Positions 56,516-64,000 of a stretch of 64,000 bases of DNA are shown piece after piece. This stretch comes from CAZIUL01 sp964542475. GTDB taxonomy: Bacteria > Planctomycetota > B15-G4 > CAYZWU01. The notes below the pieces were generated by a model, which saw nothing but the letters and a program-made list of their open reading frames with translations, was not told the DNA's origin and made no database searches. The translations under genes were made by a program, and so were the position numbers. Position 1 is the stretch's first letter. Every line of letters starts with the position of its first letter. The stretch covers positions 26,305 to 90,304 of the forward strand of contig CAZIUL010000014.1 of NCBI GenBank assembly GCA_964542475.1, written 5' to 3'.

Positions 56516-59500
56516 ATGCCCCAGGAGATTGAAAAGTACACGCTGAAAAATCATGTCCGGATCGTGACAGCCACGTCTCTTTTCGACGGCCATGACGCGA
56601 CAATAAATGTCATGCGGCGGATCCTCCAGGCGAGCGGCGCTGAGGTAATCCATCTCGGACACAACCGCTCCGTCCGGGAGATTGTCAGGTGCGCCATCCA
56701 GGAGGATGTCCAGGCTGTTGCCATTACATCGTATCAGGGCGGACACATCGAGTTTTTCAAGTACATGCTGGACCTTTTGTGCGAGGCGAATTTCGACCAC
56801 ATCAAGGTCTTCGGCGGCGGGGGCGGCGTGATACTTCCGGACGAGGTACGGGAGCTTCACAGCTACGGTGTGTGCCGCATCTACTCGCCTGACGATGGAA
56901 GAAAAATGGGTTTGCAGGGTATGATCAACGATCTGTTAGAGAAGGCTGATTTCCCGATAGGGGAAGATCCCGACTATAACACCGACCGGCTGCTAAACAA
57001 GGATGCCCGAGCAGTTGCGCGCCTGATCTCAGCCGCTGAAAACTTTCCGGAATCCGTGGAAATAAACATGGTTAAGGTGGATGAAATCGCATCGAAAAGC
57101 AAGGCGCCGGTGCTGGGCATCACAGGAACCGGCGGTTCCGGGAAATCATCCATGGTGGACGAGATCGTGAGACGTTTTATCAGCGACTACAAGGACAAAA
57201 CCGTTGCCATCATTTCGGCCGACCCTTCAAAGCGAAAAACCGGCGGTGCGCTTCTCGGGGACAGGATACGCATGAACTCGATAAACACTGAAAGGGTATA
57301 CATGCGGTCTCTGGCCACGCGGCAATCGAACCTTGCCATGTCGAGTCATGTAAAAGACGCGGTCAACATCGTTAAAGCCGCGGGGTACGACCTCGTTATC
57401 CTGGAGACATCCGGCATCGGCCAGTCGGACACCGAGATCGTGGACCACAGCGACATCTCCATGTACGTGATGACACCGGATTACGGGGCTGCCACTCAGC
57501 TCGAGAAGATCGACATGCTCGACTATGCGGATATCATCGCGATCAACAAGTTCGACAAGCTCGGCGCGGAGGATGCACTGAGAGACGTCAAAAAGCAGTA
57601 CACACGCAACCATTCGCTCTGGGATGCTGATCCGGGGGATTTGCCGATCTTCGGCACGATCGCATCCAGGTTCAACGATCCCGGAGTGAACAGGCTCTAT
57701 CGCGGGCTGATCAGCGCCATCAACGAAAAAATCAGCGCAGGGTTCGACAAGTCCAAGGCTGTGGAAAAAGCGCTCACGGAAAGGATTCACATCATACCTC
57801 CGGAGCGGACCAGGTACTTGTCCGACATCTCCGGATGCATACGCGAGTACAACAGCTGGGCGCGGAAACAGGCCGACGCGGCTCAAAAGCTCTACAGCAT
57901 GCGCCAGTCCATCGAAGCGCTTAAAGAAACCGGAGAAGATGAGCGAAAAGAGCAGGCCGAACGGCTCGAGGAGCTCTACGCTGAGCTGGAATCAGGCATG
58001 GACAGCGGCTGCCGCGCGATGCTCGACGGGTGGGAGACAAAGAAAAAAACATACAAGGACGATCTGTTTTCTTTCAAGGTCAGGGACAGAGAGATAAAGA
58101 TCGATACCCACACCGAATCGATGTCCCACCTGATGATCCCGAAGATATCGATGCCCGGGTACAAGGCCTGGGGTGACATCCTCCATTGGAACCTGCAGGA
58201 AAACGTACCTGGCGAGTTCCCCTACACTGCCGGAGTTTTTCCGTTCAAGCGGGAAGGCGAGGATCCGACGAGGATGTTCGCCGGAGAGGGAGGACCCGAG
58301 CGGACGAACAAGCGGTTTCACTACGTGTCGAAAGGTATGCCGGCCAAGCGCCTTTCCACCGCTTTCGACTCCGTGACATTGTACGGCAACGATCCGGATG
58401 AGAGGCCCGACATCTTCGGAAAAATCGGAAACTCGGGTGTGTCCGTCGCCTGCCTCGACGATGCCAAGAAGCTGTATTCCGGCTTCAACCTGGCTGATCC
58501 TGTAACATCGGTATCCATGACCATAAACGGCCCGGCTCCCATGATGACCGCCTTCTTCATGAACGCGGCCATTGACCAGCAGTGCGAGATCTACATCAAA
58601 AACAACGGCATGGAAAAAGAGGCCGAAGAGAAAATCAGCGCCATCTATCGGAAAAATAGAACCAAAAGGCCACGCTACAACGGTGAGCTGCCCGAGGGCA
58701 ATGATGGGCTTGGCACGTTGCTGCTCGGCATCACAGGCGACCGGGTCCTTCCAGGGGATACATACGATAAAATCAAAAAGGACACCATCTCCAAGGTGAG
58801 GGGTACCGTGCAGGCTGACATCCTGAAGGAAGACCAGGCTCAGAACACCTGCATACTGTCAACCGATTTTGCGCTCAAGCTCATGGGCGATGTGCAGGAA
58901 TACTTCACCAACAACAGAGTGAAAAGCTTCTACTCGGTGTCCATCTCGGGATACCACATCGCCGAAGCCGGGGCGAACCCGCTCACACAGCTGGCCTTTA
59001 CGCTGGCAAACGGTTTCACCTACCTGGAGTACTACGTGTCCAGGGGCATGGATGTGAACGGCTTTGCGCCGAACTTCTCCTTCTTCTTTTCCAACGGGAT
59101 CGATCCCGAGTACTCCGTGCTCGGCCGTGTGGCGAGAAGGATCTGGTCCAAGGCGCTCAAGCTCAAATACGGCGGCAACACGCGTTCGCAAAAGCTGAAA
59201 TACCACATCCAGACATCGGGCCGCTCGCTTCACGCGCAGGAGATCGCGTTCAACGACATTCGCACGACTCTCCAGGGACTGTATGCCATCTACGACAACT
59301 GCAACTCCCTGCACACGAACGCGTACGACGAGGCCATCACCACTCCCACCGAGGAGTCGGTGCGAAAAGCGATCGCCATACAGATGATTATCAACCACGA
59401 ACTCGGGCTTGCCAAGAACCAGAATCCGATACAGGGCTCTTTCATCATCGAGGAGCTCACCGATCTTGTTGAAGAGGCGGTGCTGCTGGAGTTCGACAAG

Positions 59501-59899
59501 TTGACGCAACGCGGCGGAGTACTCGGGGCGATGGAGACCATGTACCAGCGGGGAAAGATTCAGGAGGAATCCCTGTACTACGAGAACCTGAAACACTCGG
59601 GCAAGCTGCCCATCATGGGCGTGAACACATTTCTTTCGCCTGACGGCTCTCCCACCATCACGCCGGACGAGGTGATCCGATCCACGAAAGAGGAAAAGGA
59701 GTTCCAGATCGAAACGATCCGGTCGCTTCACGAAACATGGCAAAGCGAGGCCGCTGAATCGATAAAGAGCCTTCAGGCCGCAGCCAGTAAAAACTTGAAC
59801 ATCTTCGAGAACATGATGGAAGCGACAAAATACTGCTCCATCGGGCAGTTGACAGACGCGCTTTTTAATGTTGGCGGGGAGTACAGGAGGAATATGTAG
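56516..59899 (+). CDS. icmF: Fused isobutyryl-CoA mutase IcmF (B12-binding, G-protein chaperone, catalytic domains)
   Basis: About 1127 residues. The N-terminal cobalamin domain has SLFDGHDATINVMRRIL (the IcmF form of D-x-H), followed by GGGGGVILPDEVREL. A MeaI-like GTPase domain holds Walker A GTGGSGKSS (near 202), DPSKRKTGGALLGDR and the NKFDK specificity motif. A linker leads to the mutase barrel with RMFAGEGGPERTNKRF (Phe near 588) and QNTCILSTDFALK (Gln near 776); these Phe/Gln positions, instead of Tyr/Arg in mutB, favour isobutyryl-CoA/n-butyryl-CoA over methylmalonyl-CoA. ATG 56516 has AAGGA nine bases upstream; ATG 56507 is too close to it. The TAG stop is shared with the start of a TGTAGG-type repeat. 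The role in branched- or short-chain acyl-CoA use is inferred. Confidence 0.95.
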   Translation: MPQEIEKYTLKNHVRIVTATSLFDGHDATINVMRRILQASGAEVIHLGHNRSVREIVRCAIQEDVQAVAITSYQGGHIEFFKYMLDLLCEANFDHIKVFGGGGGVILPDEVRELHSYGVCRIYSPDDGRKMGLQGMINDLLEKADFPIGEDPDYNTDRLLNKDARAVARLISAAENFPESVEINMVKVDEIASKSKAPVLGITGTGGSGKSSMVDEIVRRFISDYKDKTVAIISADPSKRKTGGALLGDRIRMNSINTERVYMRSLATRQSNLAMSSHVKDAVNIVKAAGYDLVILETSGIGQSDTEIVDHSDISMYVMTPDYGAATQLEKIDMLDYADIIAINKFDKLGAEDALRDVKKQYTRNHSLWDADPGDLPIFGTIASRFNDPGVNRLYRGLISAINEKISAGFDKSKAVEKALTERIHIIPPERTRYLSDISGCIREYNSWARKQADAAQKLYSMRQSIEALKETGEDERKEQAERLEELYAELESGMDSGCRAMLDGWETKKKTYKDDLFSFKVRDREIKIDTHTESMSHLMIPKISMPGYKAWGDILHWNLQENVPGEFPYTAGVFPFKREGEDPTRMFAGEGGPERTNKRFHYVSKGMPAKRLSTAFDSVTLYGNDPDERPDIFGKIGNSGVSVACLDDAKKLYSGFNLADPVTSVSMTINGPAPMMTAFFMNAAIDQQCEIYIKNNGMEKEAEEKISAIYRKNRTKRPRYNGELPEGNDGLGTLLLGITGDRVLPGDTYDKIKKDTISKVRGTVQADILKEDQAQNTCILSTDFALKLMGDVQEYFTNNRVKSFYSVSISGYHIAEAGANPLTQLAFTLANGFTYLEYYVSRGMDVNGFAPNFSFFFSNGIDPEYSVLGRVARRIWSKALKLKYGGNTRSQKLKYHIQTSGRSLHAQEIAFNDIRTTLQGLYAIYDNCNSLHTNAYDEAITTPTEESVRKAIAIQMIINHELGLAKNQNPIQGSFIIEELTDLVEEAVLLEFDKLTQRGGVLGAMETMYQRGKIQEESLYYENLKHSGKLPIMGVNTFLSPDGSPTITPDEVIRSTKEEKEFQIETIRSLHETWQSEAAESIKSLQAAASKNLNIFENMMEATKYCSIGQLTDALFNVGGEYRRNM

Positions 59900-60334
59900 G
59901 AGCAACCCCCTGTGTGGCTACCCTCTGGTTCGGGTAGAAGAAAATATTCAGTGTTCGGTGTTCAGGAAGAAAAGAGAAGAGGCGGCAAGGGACTGCCGCC
60001 CTCCAAAAGAAATGACATACGCCGGTCCCGNNNNNNNNNNNNNNNNNNNNNNNNNNNNNNNNNNNNNNNNNNNNNNNNNNNNNNNNNNNNNNNNNNNNNN
60101 NNNNNNNNNNNNNNNNNNNNNNNNNNNNNNCTCCAAAAGAAATGACATACGCCGGTCCCGCAATGGAGGGCGCCGCTCTGTCAGCCGCCGGAACGAAGAG
60201 GCGGCAAGGGACTGCCGCCCTCCAAAAGAAATGACATACGCCGGTCCCGCAATGGAGGGCGCCGCTCTGTCAGCGCCGGAGGGGAAACGAACAAGGGGGT
60301 GTAGGGGCAATCCCTTGTCCGTTGTTGCCCTCTT
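59896..60334. repeat. Repeat-rich gap with 89-bp tandem array and scaffold gap
   Basis: Left half of a family A palindrome (TGTAGGAGCAACCC... at 59896) overlaps the icmF stop. From about 59968 the sequence is a tandem array of an 89-bp unit with two hairpins (GGCGGCAAGGGACTGCCGCC and GGAGGGCGCCGCTCTGTCAGC). One complete unit is 60131-60219, a second begins at 60220, and a partial copy lies before the 100-N gap at 60031-60130. A second TGTAGGGGCAATCCC half-palindrome is at 60301. No gene is supported here. The gap is a repeat-caused assembly break. Confidence 0.85.
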
Positions 60335-60340
60335 TCTTCC

Positions 60341-63300
60341 CTATTCCGGATGCAGCACCAACCGTGCCCCCACCGGTTCTGCGGGGACGAGGCGCACGGT
60401 TATACTTTTTCTCAAATAGCCTCGTGATCCCACTGTAAGAGTCACCTGCCCGATGGGCAGCTTATCGAAACGCCGTTTTCCTTGAAAGCTGCGGCTGGAG
60501 CGCAGATGCCTTCCATCGCAGGTGACACTCACCGATTCAACCGGCTGGAAGTTTTCGTTCAAAACCTCAATGTCGAGCACGCCGCACGGTTCCATCTCGA
60601 TCTCACCCAGGCAAAGGTCCTGTTCATCATTCAGCGAAAACGCACCTGACTGGTAATCCTGGTACCCCTCAGCCTCTATCAGGAGCTGGTAGTCACCCGC
60701 ATTAAGGCCTGATAGCTCGAAGAGGTTTCCGCTGCCCCCTCCCTCGAAACAGCAGACGTACTCCCTTTTCTTGACATCCAGCACCGACACTTCCCACCTT
60801 CTTGGATGTTCCTTGCTGAAAGGCATCCTGCTCTGCCTGTTTACCACCGATCCGTTCAATGACCCGCCCGGAAGCATCATTGTATGGCGCAAGGGGTTTT
60901 CACAGCCGGAAGGAATCCAAAGCTGAGGGGAATGGATTTCACATCCCCTGCCAGGCTGGATCTTGACTCCCCAGCGGCCGGGCATGAGGCCGTCGATCAT
61001 GAACCGGCCGTCTGCGCCGGTTGTCGCGGTTAATTCTCCCTTGTCCCTTGAAAACCCCGGAACGCTGTGAGCACGATAAAACACCGCGACACCCCCTGCA
61101 GGCGATCCGTCCGAAAAAGCAATCTCTCCCGCAATTGAGATTAATCCGCTGAAACGGACAAAATCGCTCCGCATGACAAGAATATCGGTTTCCAGGTCTT
61201 CAAGGATTTCGAACTCGCGCTCGAGGTAACCCAGCTCATCAAAGGCCAGGGAAGCTGTCCATCTCCCTGTCTGAAGCGTGTAATCCATCTCCAATGTGCC
61301 GTTCCTTATCCTGTGCGTTCCCATGAACGAGCACCTGTTACCGGGTCCTCCTGCAAAGGAAAGAGTAAACCTGTCTTCGGGAACATTCTCGAAACCGTGG
61401 AGGTTCAAACGTACGCTGCCCACCGGAAAGATGCTCAGCCTGAGATCCGTGATCCGTCTTGCGTTCTCAACCTTGATTCCGATAAGGCGGTCTGAATAGA
61501 CGCTGCCCACTTCCGCTTGTAAAGAATAGCATCCCGGCGGGATTCCCTTTATCTCGAATGACCCGTTCTCGTTCAATGTTCCCCGGTACTTCTTCCTTGA
61601 ACCCGCACTCTGCCACACATGAACCTTTCCCTCCCTCCCAATCAACGGATTTCCGGAAAGACCATCCACTACCAGTCCGGAAAGCGAAGAGCCGAGACTG
61701 AGGTCGATGTCTTTCTCCACAACACCGGGCCGGTCGAATACGACCTTTCCCCACTGAAAATGTTGTCGGCCCGGGTATTGAATGGCAACCCTGTACCGCC
61801 CCGGCAAAAGCTTGTCCGCTTCGAAACACCCGTTATCATCGCAGTGTGCGTACCTTCTGAGGTTGAACCAATAGGCTTCTTTGAACCCGAGTGCAGCAGG
61901 GCTTATTACCACGCGGCCCTCTTTCATGGGAGCGCCGTCGTATCCGTAAAGCGTGCCGCGCCAGATGATGTGCCCGGGAGATCTTCCGAAACGGACCTCC
62001 ATATCACGATCCACAACATCGATGACCTTGTGCTCCTCGGTAAAGTCAGGATTGCCGTGAAACTCCCAGGGGGGATCCCCTGCCTTCAGAAATATTCGGC
62101 CAGGAAGAACGGGGGGGGTGGTGAAGCTTCCGTCAGCCGCGGTCTTCACAGGCCGAACCGAAGGGATTTTCATCCCGTAGGCGCGGATCAAAAGGTTGTC
62201 AGCGGGCATGTCATTGTCATCGAAGGCCTTCCCGTAGATGCGAAAACCGCGCTTCAGCCGGATCTCGATATTCTTTCCGCTATCCGGATTCGTATCGATG
62301 AAGCCTTCCGCAAAATCCGGATGCACTGCAACGATCCTCTTGTCGGTGCTCCGGAGCCCGCTTATTGTAAACCAGCCTTCTAAATCGGTTTCAGCATGTA
62401 CGCAGGCTTCCTTGTAATCCAGCAGGTCTATGCTCACGATGTCGGTTTCAGTGGGGTATTCGGCGGGACCCACCAAGGCACCGGGCACAGGGAGGTTCGA
62501 GGAATCATCCACAACGCGTCCGGACAGGCTGTGACCTGGATCGAGCTGAATGTTGAGATCGTTGATCCCTTCCCCCTCAGGCACTTCAAGGTTGGCCATA
62601 TGAGTCATGCAGTAACAGGATGAACTAATCGTGATAAAACAAGTGCATCTGTCTTCGAAAGGAAAGTAGAAACGTCCGTTCTCATCTCTCACTGTCTCGT
62701 GTACGAACTCTTCTCGGCCGGCTTCCTTGTTCAAAACCATCATCTTGAAATCAAACGCCGTGACAGGCTTTCCGGTTGCCTTGTCCGTGACCTGGCCCGC
62801 GATGAAAAGCCCAGACGGATGAATCGCTTCCAGGCTGTTGCCCTGCACCGCGGAATCAAGGACTGATGTTTCAATGTCCGGGTCTGATCCGTCCCCACCG
62901 GCATCAACCGTTGAAAAGCCCACAGCCGAGCCGTCCTGAGAATCCGAAATATTGCCGCTGTTGTTGAAAACATCGAAATAATTGATGAAAGTAAACGTGG
63001 TTCCAAGCAGGAGAACAGCAGCAACTCCAAGCTTCATTCTCCCGGAAATCATCAGCAGACCGGGAACCGTGTTTGCTGAAGCGGTTGAAGCGGCAGTGGC
63101 AGCCGCGGCAGCAGCGGTCTTCGATGTGAGGCTCAGGCCGGCAAAAGGCGCGAGCGCAACACACCATTTGATCCTGTTCCCGCCGTGTGTGTCATCGAGC
63201 CTGCTCCTCAGCTTGCTCAAGCCCCGTTGAATCCGCGTCTTCACGGTTTCTATCGGAACATTGAGACGCTCAGCCACTTCGCGGGCAGACAGGTCCTCGT

Positions 63301-63658
63301 AATACCGTAGCATTATCGTGGTTAGGTACGGTTCCTCCAGGCTGAGAACCGCTTCTGTCATGAACCTCAAAGCCTCTTTACGAACAGCCATCTGCTCGGG
63401 AGATGTCGTATCTTCGGACCGGACCGACGCCTGCTCATACTTACGGCGCCTGGACTCCCCCCTGTGTGTGCTTATGGTAAAGTTACGGATCACCCTGGAA
63501 AACCAGGACCGGGGAGACCTGCCTGAAGTCGGCGGATTTTGCAAAGCTGCCAGCCACGCCTTCTGTTCCACATCCGCTGCCACGTTCTGATCCACAACCA
63601 GACTCCGTGTCAGCGATTTAACGAAATCAGCATGTACAAGCAGTTTTTTAGGTTCCAT
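60341..63658 (-). CDS. ECF sigma factor fused through a membrane helix to carboxypeptidase-regulatory-like repeats
   Basis: A 1105-residue protein. Residues 1-75 match ECF sigma region 2 (DFVKSLTRSLVVDQNVAADVEQKAWLAAL); residues about 105-155 match region 4 with the helix-turn-helix LSAREVAERLNVPIETVKTRIQRGLSKLR. An alanine-rich linker leads to a membrane helix (MKLGVAAVLLLGTTFTFINYF, near 210). The remaining 870 residues carry about seven beta-sandwich repeats of the carboxypeptidase-regulatory type (GQVTDKATGKPVTAFD; SGRVVDDSSNLPVPGA; GEIAFSDGSPAGGVAV). The layout suggests a membrane-tethered sigma factor whose release depends on an extracytoplasmic signal; fusions of this kind are known from planctomycete-like bacteria. 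No anti-sigma gene is adjacent. Confidence 0.88.
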   Translation of the reverse strand: MEPKKLLVHADFVKSLTRSLVVDQNVAADVEQKAWLAALQNPPTSGRSPRSWFSRVIRNFTISTHRGESRRRKYEQASVRSEDTTSPEQMAVRKEALRFMTEAVLSLEEPYLTTIMLRYYEDLSAREVAERLNVPIETVKTRIQRGLSKLRSRLDDTHGGNRIKWCVALAPFAGLSLTSKTAAAAAATAASTASANTVPGLLMISGRMKLGVAAVLLLGTTFTFINYFDVFNNSGNISDSQDGSAVGFSTVDAGGDGSDPDIETSVLDSAVQGNSLEAIHPSGLFIAGQVTDKATGKPVTAFDFKMMVLNKEAGREEFVHETVRDENGRFYFPFEDRCTCFITISSSCYCMTHMANLEVPEGEGINDLNIQLDPGHSLSGRVVDDSSNLPVPGALVGPAEYPTETDIVSIDLLDYKEACVHAETDLEGWFTISGLRSTDKRIVAVHPDFAEGFIDTNPDSGKNIEIRLKRGFRIYGKAFDDNDMPADNLLIRAYGMKIPSVRPVKTAADGSFTTPPVLPGRIFLKAGDPPWEFHGNPDFTEEHKVIDVVDRDMEVRFGRSPGHIIWRGTLYGYDGAPMKEGRVVISPAALGFKEAYWFNLRRYAHCDDNGCFEADKLLPGRYRVAIQYPGRQHFQWGKVVFDRPGVVEKDIDLSLGSSLSGLVVDGLSGNPLIGREGKVHVWQSAGSRKKYRGTLNENGSFEIKGIPPGCYSLQAEVGSVYSDRLIGIKVENARRITDLRLSIFPVGSVRLNLHGFENVPEDRFTLSFAGGPGNRCSFMGTHRIRNGTLEMDYTLQTGRWTASLAFDELGYLEREFEILEDLETDILVMRSDFVRFSGLISIAGEIAFSDGSPAGGVAVFYRAHSVPGFSRDKGELTATTGADGRFMIDGLMPGRWGVKIQPGRGCEIHSPQLWIPSGCENPLRHTMMLPGGSLNGSVVNRQSRMPFSKEHPRRWEVSVLDVKKREYVCCFEGGGSGNLFELSGLNAGDYQLLIEAEGYQDYQSGAFSLNDEQDLCLGEIEMEPCGVLDIEVLNENFQPVESVSVTCDGRHLRSSRSFQGKRRFDKLPIGQVTLTVGSRGYLRKSITVRLVPAEPVGARLVLHPE

Positions 63659-63752
63659 GTTTCTATTCTGTCAAAAAACCAGAAGGCAATCTATGCTATT
63701 TATTTCATGAATGAAATATTCGCAGGCATCCTTTACATTCAGGGGAAAAACA

Positions 63753-63787
63753 ACACAAAAAAAAACGGGTTCTGTTGAACCCGTTTT
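63753..63787 (-). terminator. Strong intrinsic terminator for minus-strand transcription
   Basis: An 11-base perfect stem with a four-base loop (AAAACGGGTTC...GAACCCGTTTT at 63762-63787). Read on the minus strand it is followed by nine T residues. It would end a transcript arriving from the right edge of the window. On the plus strand only a short T run follows. Confidence 0.75.
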
Positions 63788-63880
63788 CTAAGCCTCCTGG
63801 GCCACATTCCGCTTTCATGATGAAATGAGCACCCTTCTCAATTCAGCCGACAACAATTTTCCAAGAGGCTTATTTAATTT
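63788..63880 (-). ncRNA. Possible structured RNA upstream of a terminator
   Basis: The 12-base arms TAAGCCTCTTGG and CCAGGAGGCTTA (on the minus strand, at 63861-63872 and 63789-63800) can pair with one mismatch, enclosing about 60 bases with an inner TTTCATcATGAAA hairpin. The strong terminator lies directly after the closing arm. No ORF fits in this stretch. It could be a small RNA or leader, or alternatively an 84-bp inverted-repeat element. I match it to no known family. Confidence 0.35.
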
Positions 63881-64000
63881 AACTTGTTTGTTTCTAACAG
63901 ATTAAAGAACATTCTGTATCTTGTGAGGTGTCGTTTTCGTCTTTTGCCCTATCTAACGCCGCTCAGAGCCGGAAGGGCTCAGGATATTTGCGTTTTTTTT

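Noticed and set aside
56516..56700. Damaged cobalamin motif in IcmF (DGHDAT instead of D-x-H-x2-G)
   Set aside because: This form is normal for IcmF N-terminal cobalamin domains, so it is not a sign of inactivity.
60031..60130. Open frames crossing the N run
   Set aside because: These are artefacts of translating unknown bases.
59968..60290. CRISPR array
   Set aside because: The 89-bp units are contiguous with no spacers and there are no cas genes; it is a tandem palindromic repeat.
63960..64000. Plus-strand terminator (GAGCC hairpin and terminal T run)
   Set aside because: The five-base stem is separated from the T run by about 12 bases and no upstream gene is present, so support is too weak.

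Overview
The window looks like one chromosomal scaffold, probably a metagenome-assembled genome, from a Gram-negative, heterotrophic bacterium of moderate-to-high GC. Evidence for the cell type is an OprP/OprO-like outer-membrane porin, several signal peptides, Tat-exported oxidoreductase and isomerase-like proteins, and many secreted hydrolases. The gene set (DUF1080 and PmoA/DUF6807 proteins, Tat-exported Gfo/Idh/MocA, an ECF sigma factor fused to carboxypeptidase-regulatory repeats, IcmF) resembles planctomycete-like or uncultured phyla such as Hydrogenedentota, Sumerlaeota or Lindowbacteria. That placement is inference. I saw no rRNA, tRNA, CRISPR array, phage or complete transposon. A run of 100 N at 60031-60130 is a scaffold gap inside a tandem repeat.

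Layout. 1-1825 (minus): acyl-CoA carboxylase carboxyltransferase (mmdA/pccB type), then a cut-off oadG-like gene. 2.1-12.4 kb: MATE exporter, L-2-hydroxyglutarate oxidase, a fused transporter/acyltransferase/acyl-ACP ligase (Aas type), an AcuI-type acryloyl-CoA reductase, RNase D and a Tat-exported Gfo/Idh/MocA protein. 12.5-17 kb: a divergent, enlarged GlpX-type phosphatase, a PepSY membrane protein and a secreted transglutaminase-like protein. 17-24.2 kb (minus): a compact cluster of TPR-radical SAM, a second radical SAM paralogue, a sulfatase-fold/DUF4214 protein, a carbamoyltransferase and a TPR gene broken by a 176-bp TA-flanked MITE and a frameshift. 24.5-50.7 kb: exported and degradative functions (PmoA/DUF6807 lipoprotein, zinc-ribbon membrane protein, double DUF1080, C69 and S9 peptidases, CAP protein, GH38 mannosidase, M14 carboxypeptidase, porin, six-hairpin-type protein, fucose-isomerase-like protein, beta-helix protein, GH51 arabinofuranosidase), with recN in the middle. 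50.9-59.9 kb (plus): a cobalamin operon with both methylmalonyl-CoA mutase subunits, MeaB and fused isobutyryl-CoA mutase IcmF. 60.3-63.7 kb (minus): a membrane-tethered ECF sigma factor fused to a large extracytoplasmic region. The right end holds a terminator and a possible structured RNA.

How it fits together. The mutases, MeaB, the sodium-pump-type carboxyltransferase/OadG pair and the AcuI-like reductase all act on propionyl-CoA, methylmalonyl-CoA and branched acyl-CoA metabolism. The secreted glycosidases and peptidases imply life on polysaccharide- and protein-rich detritus.

Intergenic space is full of short palindromic repeats in at least three families. In several genes the TAG stop codon is the edge of the repeat (lhgO, acuI-like, Gfo/Idh/MocA, icmF for one family; rnd and the C69 peptidase for another). 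A simple reading is insertion or selection at TA dinucleotides of stop codons. The best-supported unusual observations are this stop-codon-donating repeat family, the exactly reconstructable MITE insertion, and the radical SAM/carbamoyltransferase/sulfatase-fold cluster.
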